From positions 868,001 to 932,000 of the forward strand of contig NZ_JAASQJ010000003.1 of assembly GCF_011762185.1 (NCBI RefSeq): a stretch of 64,000 nucleotides of DNA, read 5' to 3'. This DNA comes from Dyadobacter arcticus (GTDB lineage Bacteria; Bacteroidota; Bacteroidia; Cytophagales; Spirosomataceae). Below are positions 47,305 to 55,412 of the stretch, piece by piece. The translations under genes and the position numbers were made by a program. Position 1 is the stretch's first letter. Every line of letters starts with the position of its first letter. The notes beneath the pieces are model-generated. The model saw only the letters and a program-made list of their open reading frames with translations, made no database searches and had not been told where the DNA came from.

Positions 47305-48643
47305 TTAAGGGTAAAATCCAGGGTTTGGCACGGAAGGATTCGGTCTCTTTCGCCAGATCCGTTTCAGGATTGATCATTGGCTTGCCCAACCTCCCATTGA
47401 GCGCGACATACGAATCCACGAAAACCTGCGGGGATTCATAGCCCTTTTTGGAATAAAAATCTTTTAAGATGTGTGCGTATTGCAAAATCATATCCGGCTG
47501 GGTGGCCATCATCTTTTCCTGAAGAGTGGTCAAAAACTCGGTGTTGTCGACGGTTACCTGTTTTCCGCGATCATCTTTTACCAAAAACTGGGCATTTCCA
47601 GCCTTCTCCATGAGCATCACCCGCCAGGAAAAACGATACCCCTGCTCCGTCCAGAAAAGCTCTCCCGGATAAAGCAAACAGCGAAAGGGGAATGTGAGTT
47701 GGAATACAAAAAACACTGAAAATCCAATAAACAACCACTTATTAGCATTGGCAGAAAATGTATATGACTTCTTTGAAGCCAGAAAATTTTGGGGAAGCTT
47801 GAATAGTGCGCTGACTTTCGCAATGACTCGTTGATGGAATTCAGGGGAGAAAAAGATCAGCGCGGTGACGATCATAACATACGGAAACATGCCAATTGGG
47901 AACAAGATCGCGGTAATTGCGTGGAATACGACTACCGTTAAATATGCAAACAACCTCGTCCTGCGATTGAGCAGGAGAAAGACAATTGTCAGATCATAAA
48001 TGCAGCCAAACCAGCTGAAAAGATAAGCTGTCAGGTCATAATTAAATAAAAAGCCAATGACCGGCATATCGTTCCGGGCAGGTAACCAGATTTTTAGTGG
48101 CAGCGCTTGCAGGAGCCAGTCACTGTTGAGCTTGGCCAGGCCGGCATAAAAATAGAGGATGAAAACCAGCAACTTAACCACATCCACACACCACTTCGGA
48201 ACCAAGCCCGCTTGTATTTCCGGATTTCGGTACGCATCCACGGAAAAACAGACATAGGCAGGAAGAAAAACCAACAGCAGGCAAATTAGGCTTACAAAAT
48301 AATAATGGTTGAGATACGTGCTTTTATCGATGAGCTCAATGTACGTGAAACTCAGAAAAAGTGTAGTAACGGAGGACCTGTAAAATAATCCCAGCGCTAC
48401 AAAAACAGCCGAAACTGCGCAGACTGCAAACAACAAATAGGTATAACCTCCCAAAGGTTTGACCCATTCAAAACCATAAAATGGAAAAAAATACCTGGGC
48501 TTAATATAAAGTTCGTCTATCCAGCCTTTGCTCCAAAAGCGCACGATGCTTGCGAAAAGCATTACTCCGACCAATATCCTGAGTACCGCCAATGAAGCTG
48601 CCGCGGTTTTCTCTTTCAGATAAATATCGATGAATGCAGGCAC
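47282..48643 (-). CDS. HTTM domain membrane protein
   Basis: 453 aa. Several hydrophobic helices in the N-terminal 300 residues (LAVLRILVGVMLFASIVRFW, YLLFAVCAVSAVFVALGLFY, LVFLPAYVCFSVDAYRN, LFAYLTVVVFHAITAILFPI) match HTTM (vitamin K-dependent gamma-carboxylase-like) proteins. The C-terminal part is soluble. HTTM proteins are inner-membrane and lack known substrate in bacteria. Between imelysin (18 bp upstream) and the receptor (23 bp overlap) it should share their role, perhaps metal transport or modification of a periplasmic partner. Confidence 0.9.
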   Translation of the reverse strand: MPAFIDIYLKEKTAAASLAVLRILVGVMLFASIVRFWSKGWIDELYIKPRYFFPFYGFEWVKPLGGYTYLLFAVCAVSAVFVALGLFYRSSVTTLFLSFTYIELIDKSTYLNHYYFVSLICLLLVFLPAYVCFSVDAYRNPEIQAGLVPKWCVDVVKLLVFILYFYAGLAKLNSDWLLQALPLKIWLPARNDMPVIGFLFNYDLTAYLFSWFGCIYDLTIVFLLLNRRTRLFAYLTVVVFHAITAILFPIGMFPYVMIVTALIFFSPEFHQRVIAKVSALFKLPQNFLASKKSYTFSANANKWLFIGFSVFFVFQLTFPFRCLLYPGELFWTEQGYRFSWRVMLMEKAGNAQFLVKDDRGKQVTVDNTEFLTTLQEKMMATQPDMILQYAHILKDFYSKKGYESPQVFVDSYVALNGRLGKPMINPETDLAKETESFRAKPWILPLNDEIKGF

Positions 48644-48661
48644 GCTTGACGCTGGTTTTTA

Positions 48662-49807
48662 TTAGTCCCCGTCGTTATCGGTGTAGGTAATGGTAATGCT
48701 CATCGCCGATGTCATATCCACTTTTAGCATCCGGACCGCCTTTTGTAATACCGTGTACACGTCCTTCATTGCCTGGTTATTTTCAATGACCTGTTGGTGC
48801 AGATCAGGCCCCAATGCATCGATCTTTGCTTTGCTCGCCGCAAATTGTGCGTTGATGATTTTACTGAGCGATTGCCCGGTTGCGCTGTCCTTAGCCCCCA
48901 ATGCATTGAGGTATGATTTGAATGAAGGTCCCTCAGCGTCGGTTTTGACACTTTTTCCATTAAAAAAATCCTCCACAGCCTGGTGGGCGGTTTGTGCCAA
49001 CCTTTTTGAAATATCTTTTTGGTAAAAAGCCTCCACTTTATCTGCCGCCACTACCCCGTTCAGCATTGCGCCGGATGGAATTCCAAATTTGCCGGACCGG
49101 ATATAACGTTCATAATGAAGCACATAACCATTAACAAGCTCTCCCATCGGCGAGCCAATATCCGTTCCTGTTTTGGTAATAAACTCGTTGTGATAAGCGC
49201 CGTTCCAATCTGTGATCACAGCAGTCAGCAGTGATTGCATATGCTCGGTAACGCGCTTGATGTAGGCAATGCGTTTGGCGCCAGCGTCAGGTGCCGTGTA
49301 GAAAGCTACAATTGCCGCGTCGGTCGTTCCCACACCATTGATAAGATAATCCAGCGCTGGAAAACCTTGACGGTCGAAAGAAACCGTCGTTTCCAGGCTG
49401 GATGAAGGATTTTCAATATTGGCCAGGATACCCTGTACATGGGTTGGATAAATGTTATAGTAACTTCTGATCGCTCTTTTTGCGCCCGGGCCGACATCAA
49501 AAAGTTCGGCTTTCTGCCACTCATTATAAGCCTCTATCCATGCTTTTCTAAGTTCAACGAGCGAAGCGGTTTCCGGTTTGGCAGCGAATGCATCGGATTT
49601 AGCAGTCAATGCATCGAGCTTCAGCTTGAAACTTGAATAACTTGGAATGATGATATTATCTGCCCAATGCGTCAGAATAGCTTTCCTGTCTTTTCCCTGA
49701 TCAACGGGTTCAGGACTGGGCGTATCGGTGCCACTTCCGGAACAGCCGTAGGTAACCAACCCTACGATAAGGATCATTCCTGCATTTAACCGGCTAACTC
49801 GTATCAT
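48662..49807 (-). CDS. imelysin family (M75-like) lipoprotein
   Basis: 381 aa. The signal ends in a lipobox (VTYGCSG, Cys about 22). The helical imelysin body shows WADNIIIPSYSSFKLKLDAL, ELRKAWIEAYNEWQKAELFD, GFPALDYLINGVGTTDA and KTGTDIGSPMGELVNGYVLH. In classical imelysins the motif is GxHxxE; here the equivalent GFPALDY lacks the His and Glu. Imelysins, including EfeO-like proteins, are tied to iron uptake. The next genes encode an HTTM protein and a receptor, so a periplasmic metal-binding role is plausible. Confidence 0.9.
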   Translation of the reverse strand: MIRVSRLNAGMILIVGLVTYGCSGSGTDTPSPEPVDQGKDRKAILTHWADNIIIPSYSSFKLKLDALTAKSDAFAAKPETASLVELRKAWIEAYNEWQKAELFDVGPGAKRAIRSYYNIYPTHVQGILANIENPSSSLETTVSFDRQGFPALDYLINGVGTTDAAIVAFYTAPDAGAKRIAYIKRVTEHMQSLLTAVITDWNGAYHNEFITKTGTDIGSPMGELVNGYVLHYERYIRSGKFGIPSGAMLNGVVAADKVEAFYQKDISKRLAQTAHQAVEDFFNGKSVKTDAEGPSFKSYLNALGAKDSATGQSLSKIINAQFAASKAKIDALGPDLHQQVIENNQAMKDVYTVLQKAVRMLKVDMTSAMSITITYTDNDGD

Positions 49808-49811
49808 AATC

Positions 49812-50978
49812 TTATAACTTGAATTTCGCCTTGATTGCCTCTGACGCAGTATTGATTTTGGCAGGAGTTAAATCCCAAACGCCACCTGCTGTGCCTACAA
49901 GTCCTACTAACAGACCATCCGAAAATGCGGCTGTTCCACCATTTACATTCAAAAACCGCAACGAGTAGATAAAGCCCAGGCCTTCACCCATTGCGTGAAC
50001 GCGTGCCGCATCCGTGGTTGCGGTCAGGTATTTTCCCAGGTAACCTACGGCTGCGCCAGCAATTGCCTTTTCCATTTCGGCTTTGATAAAGTCAGCCTGC
50101 GCTTTCAATTCGGTCTTGTCATTATTTACAATCGCAGCACGTCCTTTCAGGAATGCAGGATAAATTTTGGCATAAGATGCTTTGTTGTATTCCCAAATAT
50201 AAGATCCCAATGCAAATTCGGTCGTACCTCTTTTGTCATCTGTTGATCCTGCCAGATACACAGGGTTTAGGGTGAGCAAACCATATGCTTCGTCCCAGTT
50301 TTGTTCCAATTGCGTGTAAGGCTTACCGGAAACAACCGCTTTGTTGTCTGCATCCAACCCTTTTGTTAGCAGAACGTTAGCGATATAATCGTACTGAAGT
50401 GCTCCGATCAAAGATTTCTGAATAACCTGGCTAGGCTCAATACCTTGCGCAGTCACCAAATAGTTTCCGATTTTACCAGCTTTTCCTGGAGCACCTACGG
50501 CTCCCACTGATTTGCTCGCCTCAGCAAGTTGTCCAAATGTAGTTTCAAAATTAGCCCTAACTGCGTCTGCATCAGCAGTTGGCCATGACGTGGCAACTGT
50601 GCTGCGAAGCTGCACACCCGAAGCATTTAGTTTTGTACTGTCCGCAAAAGCGCTTCCAGTATTGGCAAACATATTTTTAAGGACCGTTGCATCAATTGGT
50701 TTAAGACCACTGATCGACGAGCTCATATAGGAATTTAGCGCCTGGAACATTTTGTAACGGTTGTTACCATTGCTCAGGTCGACTGTCGATTTGGCACTTG
50801 CATCCACAAACGGGGTGGTATAAGAAGTAGTGGCCGCCAAAGTCGGATATTCGATTTTCGCACGCAATGGTGTTTCGACAATCGGGGTTGGCTCGTCGGT
50901 ACCGTCACTGCACGATGTGAATCCGAAGATGGCTAATGCGACCATGACATACTTCAGCTTGTTAGTAGTTTTAAGCAT
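49812..50978 (-). CDS. DUF4856 family lipoprotein
   Basis: 388 aa. The signal MLKTTNKLKYVMVALAIFGF ends with a lipobox FTSCS. The mature N-terminus has LRAKIEYPTLAATTSYTTPF then NGNNRYKMFQALNSYMSSS, and the rest is mainly helical (GAPGKAGKIGNYLVTAQGIE, FALGSYIWEYNKASYAKIYP), as in DUF4856. It is the first gene of a four-gene operon; imelysin follows by 4 bp. Structural similarity to imelysin-type helical bundles seems likely, but I could not confirm it. Confidence 0.88.
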   Translation of the reverse strand: MLKTTNKLKYVMVALAIFGFTSCSDGTDEPTPIVETPLRAKIEYPTLAATTSYTTPFVDASAKSTVDLSNGNNRYKMFQALNSYMSSSISGLKPIDATVLKNMFANTGSAFADSTKLNASGVQLRSTVATSWPTADADAVRANFETTFGQLAEASKSVGAVGAPGKAGKIGNYLVTAQGIEPSQVIQKSLIGALQYDYIANVLLTKGLDADNKAVVSGKPYTQLEQNWDEAYGLLTLNPVYLAGSTDDKRGTTEFALGSYIWEYNKASYAKIYPAFLKGRAAIVNNDKTELKAQADFIKAEMEKAIAGAAVGYLGKYLTATTDAARVHAMGEGLGFIYSLRFLNVNGGTAAFSDGLLVGLVGTAGGVWDLTPAKINTASEAIKAKFKL

Positions 50979-51011
50979 TGTATAGGGGAATTGATTTAAA
51001 AAGATAATGGA

Positions 51012-51030
51012 CTGGATGTTTATTATTATC
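51012..51030 (-). promoter_or_regulatory. candidate Fur box upstream of the DUF4856 operon
   Basis: Read on the minus strand the 19 bases are GATAATAATAAACATCCAG. They match the classical E. coli Fur box at 13 of 19 positions, all six of the first half-site. The site lies 34 bp before the DUF4856 start codon. Bacteroidota Fur sites may differ, so this is tentative. Confidence 0.4.
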
Positions 51031-51265
51031 TGGACTGATTATAAGCTAATTCTCAAAAAAAAGCGGTTAAATGGTTTTATGGAAACGTCGGATAGAATGG
51101 GTTTGCTTGAGTTAAAAACATTGTTTAGTAGGAATTCATATCAGCGATTTCCTGCTGCGAAATAACTATTAAATTCCGACTTTATACTCATTCTAAATAA
51201 AAATACTTGAAAAAATAGGTTGCAGACAAAAGGAAACGAATACTTGCCGGTCTTGCTATTTTTGT

Positions 51266-51274
51266 AAAAGGAGG
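51266..51274 (+). promoter_or_regulatory. strong Shine-Dalgarno sequence of the antitoxin gene
   Basis: AAAAGGAGG lies 7 bases before the ATG at 51282. Such a full match to anti-SD is rare among the genes of this window and fixes the start. Confidence 0.85.
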
Positions 51275-51281
51275 TTTCGTT

Positions 51282-51449
51282 ATGCTGACTGTTCATCCCC
51301 AATACATCAAAGACTCCAATGGTAATAAGTCTATGGTTGTGATTCCTGCCGCTGAGTTCGACTCTCTCATGGAAGAACTTGAAGATATTCGTCTCTACAA
51401 TGAAGCGAAAAAAGAAGACAAAGGAGAGCGCATCTTATTTTCGGAATAA
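51282..51449 (+). CDS. small antitoxin-like protein (RelB/StbD type)
   Basis: 55 aa. The text begins MLTVHPQYIKDSNGNKSMVV then IPAAEFDSLMEELEDIRLYN, a pattern of chromosomal antitoxins of the Phd/RelB-like group (beta-strand followed by an acidic helix). The C-terminus is charged (EAKKEDKGERILFSE). The strong Shine-Dalgarno supports the start. The next frame, a toxin relic, begins at the TTG overlapping or abutting this stop, the usual antitoxin-toxin order. Confidence 0.75.
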   Translation: MLTVHPQYIKDSNGNKSMVVIPAAEFDSLMEELEDIRLYNEAKKEDKGERILFSE

Positions 51450-51620
51450 TTGAAAACAGGAAAGAAAAAAGTGCCTAAATTCACCGTCGTCTTATCGAGG
51501 AAAGCCCAAGGGCAATTGGACAAGCTTTCTGATAATATTGCCAATCCCATCATTATCGCATCATTTGCGGTGCGATATACCCAAACATATAAATCATTTT
51601 CAGGTGCAGGATTATCTTAA
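51450..51620 (+). pseudogene. remnant of a RelE/ParE-type toxin gene
   Basis: The frame starts at TTG 51450 or GTG 51471 (KVPKFTVVLSRKAQGQLDKL, typical RelE/ParE N-terminus, then SDNIANPI) but loses resemblance after about 34 residues and stops at 51620 after only 56 residues; intact toxins have about 90-100. A second frame over 51553-51593 reads YRIICGAIYPN, similar to the YRIxY segment late in such toxins. This suggests an internal deletion. It ends inside the 3' end of the convergent gene. Confidence 0.55.
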
Positions 51621-52598
51621 CTGGCTTGTCCGCCTTTTTCCTTTGAGGCTCGGAGGCTGGACGTAGATATCAAAAGTCATGGCAAGGCCTGAAGTCCTGA
51701 TGGGCACTGCTCCAGAAATGAGTTTGGAACTGAGGTTTTTGCGATATCCGGCGGAAAGCTCCACACCCACATAACTACCGATTTTGCGATTGTAGGTCAA
51801 ACCCATATCAATGTCGACACGGCGACATACATCCGGCTCGTTATTTCCGAGTGGGTTGAGGTAATAAGTCCTGGTGACTGATTCCGCTTTGATATATAAA
51901 ATATCATTGGCTGATAGGTTGTTTCGCCACGCAATTCTTTTGGGTAGCATTACTTCAAAACCGCCTTGTTCGGAGTAGTTATAATTGAGAATGAATATCG
52001 GCAAAATGGTTGTTCTGAAACTTTGATTTACCATTATACCAGCCCCAACCTCCTTATTCACCGATTTCTTCCGCAAGAAAGAAGCCGACATTGTGAAATT
52101 AATTGGGATTTGTTTGAATGAAAGCTCAGCGATATTACCGCTTCTATTCATGTGAGAAGTTGTGATCAGCCAGGAAGTGCTGTCGAGTTTGATCAATGAA
52201 TTTAGGTCCAGCCCATAAGAACGGAGGTTCCAGCCCTGCATATTTTTGATCGGATTTTCTCCTGGTGTTTTTAGTTCAAATTGCTCCGTTCTGTAACTGG
52301 GACCGAGCAAAATAGTTACCCGTTTGCTTTTCACAACGGGAAGCCAGGCTCTTACGTAAATCTCTTCGTGGGTGAACTTTTTAATACCGGAATTGGAAAA
52401 CTGATAAACTTTGCCCGGTGCGTGGGTGCTTCTGAAAGTAAGCCATTTGGAAGGCGCCATACCCGGTAAGCCGGGCTTCGACAAGCCGGGCTTCGACAAG
52501 CCGGGCTTCGACAAGCCGGGTTTAAGTGATTGACAAATTGCATTGCCTGTGATCAGGCAGAGGAAAAACACAACAGCCTTCCGGTAGTCAATCAGCAT
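51612..52598 (-). CDS. outer-membrane beta-barrel-like protein with repeat near N-terminus
   Basis: 328 aa, exported (signal about residues 1-22, ending GNAICQ). A repeat KPGLS follows at residues about 26-44, encoded by the 15-bp minisatellite. The remainder is beta-strand rich with alternating patterns (VTILLGPSYRTEQFEL, INFTMSASFLRKKSV, GAGIMVNQSF, GVELSAGYRKNLSSKLI), resembling DUF6268-type outer-membrane proteins, though I am not sure of the family. The C-terminus ends basic (KGKRRTSQLR) rather than in an aromatic residue, unusual for a barrel. Confidence 0.7.
   Translation of the reverse strand: MLIDYRKAVVFFLCLITGNAICQSLKPGLSKPGLSKPGLSKPGLPGMAPSKWLTFRSTHAPGKVYQFSNSGIKKFTHEEIYVRAWLPVVKSKRVTILLGPSYRTEQFELKTPGENPIKNMQGWNLRSYGLDLNSLIKLDSTSWLITTSHMNRSGNIAELSFKQIPINFTMSASFLRKKSVNKEVGAGIMVNQSFRTTILPIFILNYNYSEQGGFEVMLPKRIAWRNNLSANDILYIKAESVTRTYYLNPLGNNEPDVCRRVDIDMGLTYNRKIGSYVGVELSAGYRKNLSSKLISGAVPIRTSGLAMTFDIYVQPPSLKGKRRTSQLR
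52468..52523. repeat. 15-bp minisatellite inside a coding region
   Basis: Three exact tandem copies of AAGCCGGGCTTCGAC plus a partial fourth. As the unit is a multiple of three it adds or removes five residues (KPGLS) without frameshift. It sits right behind the signal peptide of the outer-membrane-like protein. Confidence 0.92.
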
Positions 52599-52945
52599 AA
52601 ACTTCTAAAAATGAAAATGTTATTGGGTAAACAGCACTAACGAAACTCTGCTTCAAACTTAACCTGCACTTGGACGGAACAAATCCATATTCGCATTAAG
52701 TTCCTGATAGTTAGCGAGTAAATTTTGTCGAAACATATATGATTGCTCCATATACTTATCATTGAAGCCGATGGTTTAACGTGCTACGATCCACCAGCGT
52801 ACATTCACTGTTCGTTCGCGAACATAAAAATCTTCAAAGCCTAGGCATAACCCTCCCAATTAGCTCAAATCAACGTTTTTAAATTTTGGCATGTTATTTT
52901 GCTCTGGTATTATTACTTCCCTTTATTTTTTCTAAATCCTTACTT
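52599..52945. other. 347-bp gene-free spacer
   Basis: Between divergent genes. It contains a GTTCGCGAAC palindrome at about 52816-52825 and A+T-rich stretches likely to hold the permease promoter. The frame of the permease is open from 52886, but the conserved start lies at 52946. Confidence 0.5.
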
Positions 52946-55375
52946 ATGCTGCGAAACTATATAAAAATCGCATTTCGAAATCTTTGGAAAAGCAAAGGAT
53001 ATACGGCAGTCAATGTTACCGGGCTATCCGTTGCATTTTGCATCTGCGTATTCCTGTTTCTTCTCTCCTATCTTCATTTCACATTCGATTTATTTCACAG
53101 CGACAGCGACCGGATATTCAAGGCTTATTTTGTAGAGAATGATCCGGAAAGACAAAACCGTTATGGCAACATGGCACTCCCGGTTATGCCTGCCTTAAAG
53201 GCTGATTTTCCTGAAATTGAAGGCGCTGCAAGGATCATGTCAGGCAGGCAAAGTGCGGTGGAAGTGAATGGGAAATATTTTGATAAGATGGTCGTATTCA
53301 CAGATCCCGACTTTTTCAAGATCTTTTCTTTTAATCTCATCAAAGGAAACAAAAGCAATGCACTGACTAACCTGAGCAGCATTGTGATCAGCCAGAGTAT
53401 GGCGCAAACTTTGTACGGAAACAAGGATCCAATCGGAAAATCGATGATTGTGGGCGGGGGTAACAGCCGAAAACAATACATCGTAAGCGGTGTGACAGAC
53501 GATGTGCCTTTCAGTTCGTCAATCCAATATGACGCGCTGGTCCGAATTGAAAATTTGTCCAATTATTCGACTAATAAAAACAATTGGGAAGATAATTCTC
53601 ATGCCCTGTACGTCAAACTGGCTCCCCATGTTGATCAGGCGGTATTTGAAGGCAGGCTAAAACCTTTTACTAAAAAATACTTCGCATCTAAAATAGACGA
53701 CCTGACGAAAAAAGGCGCCAAACCCGATCAGTTGGGCGATATCTTCGCTTTGAGGTTACAGAAACTTTCCAAAGTCCATTTCGACAAGGAGATAGCGGGT
53801 GGCAAAGGCACACCTGTCGCTGTCATATATACGCTTTTGGCCATTGCAATTTTCATCCTGCTGATCGCCTGTATCAATTTCATTAACCTGAGCATTGCCC
53901 GCTCATTCACCCGAGCACGAGAAGTAGGTGTTCGCAAATCATTGGGAGCGCTTAAAAAACAGCTTTTTGTTCAGATATGGGGCGAGACAACAGTGATCTG
54001 TCTGGTCGGATTTCTGCTTGGCGCTCTGCTAACCTATACCCTTTTACCCACTTTCAATGCCACTTTTGGGTCAACACTCACATTCGATTCCATGTTGCAA
54101 CCGGGCTTCATTGCATTGATCCTGGCTGTTTTTGCGGTTGTAACTTTTGTGGCGGGCGGGTACCCTGCGTGGCAAATGGCCAAATTCAATGCCGTGGAAG
54201 TTTTAAAAGGAAAAGTATCGATGAAAAAGCCGGGAGTCCTTCGTAATTCCCTTATTGTAACCCAGTTTGCTATCTCGGTCTTACTGGTTTGCTGCACCAT
54301 TATTGCCGTTCAGCAAGTTGATTACATGAAAGCTATTCCTCTCGGATTTCAAAAAGAACAAGTGATCAGTATCCCCATCGGATACCAGCTCAACGGACGG
54401 CAGGTGCTGGCCCGGATGCGCAATACATTGGCCAATGATCCTGGTATACTTTCCATAACCGGAACCAATGTAAACCTCGGCCGCGGCAAAGACCACGTAA
54501 GCTCCCGGACGGTGATTGGTTTTAAATACAAAGGAAAGGATGTGAATACTGACATGCTGTTGGTTGATTACGATTATCTTAAAACCCTGAATATCAAACT
54601 GAAATCTGGTCGTGATTTCGACCGGACCTTTGCAGCCGACTCTTCCAAAAGGGTGATCATTTCCGAAGGTATGGCCAAAATGATCGGCGAAAAAAATCCC
54701 GTGGGAATGTTCCTGGGCGACGATTCGGATAGTACCGGGGCCAAATCGGAAGTGATCGGCGTCGTGTCCGATTTTCATTTGTATTCCCTGGCCGATGAGC
54801 GCAGACCTTTGACCATGCACATTTCCGGCTCGGAGTCGATTTACTACATTTTCGTTAGGGTCGCGCTAAAAAATCTCCCGGCTTCAATGGAAAAGCTGGA
54901 AAAAGTTTGGCGGCAGGTAGCACCCGAAGCAGAATTCATGGGTTCGTTTCTCGATGATAACCTGGACAGCTGGTATCAGAATGAGCAAAAACTATCAGAA
55001 ATATGCAGTCTGGCTTCTGCAATCGCAATTTTCCTTTCCTGTCTCGGCTTATTTGCCATCGCATTAATGATCATTGAACAACGTACCAAGGAGATCGGTA
55101 TCCGGAAGGTAATGGGTGCCAGCATTCCCAATATCATTATGGTGCTTTCCAATGATTTTGTAAAATTGGTTGCGATATCCTTGGCGATCGCAATCCCGAT
55201 TGCATGGTTCGGAATGCAAAAATGGCTTGATAACTATCCGGAGCGCATTGAACTGAGCTTCTGGGTTTTCGCATTGGTTGGACTAGCGTCAATGGCAATT
55301 GCCTTTGTAACCGTTGGCATTCACACGGTCAAAGCTGCATTGGTCAACCCTGTCGAGAGTTTACGGAGCGAATGA
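52946..55375 (+). CDS. FtsX/MacB-type ABC transporter permease
   Basis: 809 aa from ATG 52946, where MLRNYIKIAFRNLWKSKGYT, the standard Bacteroidota permease start, begins; the frame reaches a TTG 20 codons earlier. Topology is four helices and two periplasmic domains: helix 1 (residues about 20-42), a MacB-like periplasmic domain, FtsX helices (LLAIAIFILLIACINFINL), a central pair, a second periplasmic domain, and a C-terminal FtsX domain (IEQRTKEIGIRKVMGASIPN). ATPase is encoded elsewhere. Relatives move lipoproteins or peptides or control cell-wall enzymes; substrate unknown. Confidence 0.92.
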   Translation: MLRNYIKIAFRNLWKSKGYTAVNVTGLSVAFCICVFLFLLSYLHFTFDLFHSDSDRIFKAYFVENDPERQNRYGNMALPVMPALKADFPEIEGAARIMSGRQSAVEVNGKYFDKMVVFTDPDFFKIFSFNLIKGNKSNALTNLSSIVISQSMAQTLYGNKDPIGKSMIVGGGNSRKQYIVSGVTDDVPFSSSIQYDALVRIENLSNYSTNKNNWEDNSHALYVKLAPHVDQAVFEGRLKPFTKKYFASKIDDLTKKGAKPDQLGDIFALRLQKLSKVHFDKEIAGGKGTPVAVIYTLLAIAIFILLIACINFINLSIARSFTRAREVGVRKSLGALKKQLFVQIWGETTVICLVGFLLGALLTYTLLPTFNATFGSTLTFDSMLQPGFIALILAVFAVVTFVAGGYPAWQMAKFNAVEVLKGKVSMKKPGVLRNSLIVTQFAISVLLVCCTIIAVQQVDYMKAIPLGFQKEQVISIPIGYQLNGRQVLARMRNTLANDPGILSITGTNVNLGRGKDHVSSRTVIGFKYKGKDVNTDMLLVDYDYLKTLNIKLKSGRDFDRTFAADSSKRVIISEGMAKMIGEKNPVGMFLGDDSDSTGAKSEVIGVVSDFHLYSLADERRPLTMHISGSESIYYIFVRVALKNLPASMEKLEKVWRQVAPEAEFMGSFLDDNLDSWYQNEQKLSEICSLASAIAIFLSCLGLFAIALMIIEQRTKEIGIRKVMGASIPNIIMVLSNDFVKLVAISLAIAIPIAWFGMQKWLDNYPERIELSFWVFALVGLASMAIAFVTVGIHTVKAALVNPVESLRSE

Positions 55376-55412
55376 GGAGAGCCGTTGCCAGGAAATACTT
55401 ACTGGATGAAAA

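Larger units (their letters stand above)
50979..51281. other. 303-bp spacer between divergent genes
   Basis: It separates the DUF4856 operon (minus) and the antitoxin gene (plus). It holds a Fur-box-like site near 51012-51030 and two TGGACTG copies 23 bp apart at 51008-51014 and 51031-51037. The rest is A+T-rich without a gene. Confidence 0.6.

Noticed and set aside
51257-51264. TATTTTTG, an exact -7 promoter match before the antitoxin
   Set aside because: It would place the transcript start inside the strong Shine-Dalgarno, so the promoter is probably further upstream.
52886-52945. N-terminal extension of the permease from a TTG codon
   Set aside because: The conserved permease N-terminus begins at ATG 52946; the extension has no family counterpart.
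54281-54820. 179-codon minus-strand frame inside the permease gene
   Set aside because: It lies wholly within a well-supported gene and shows no family resemblance.
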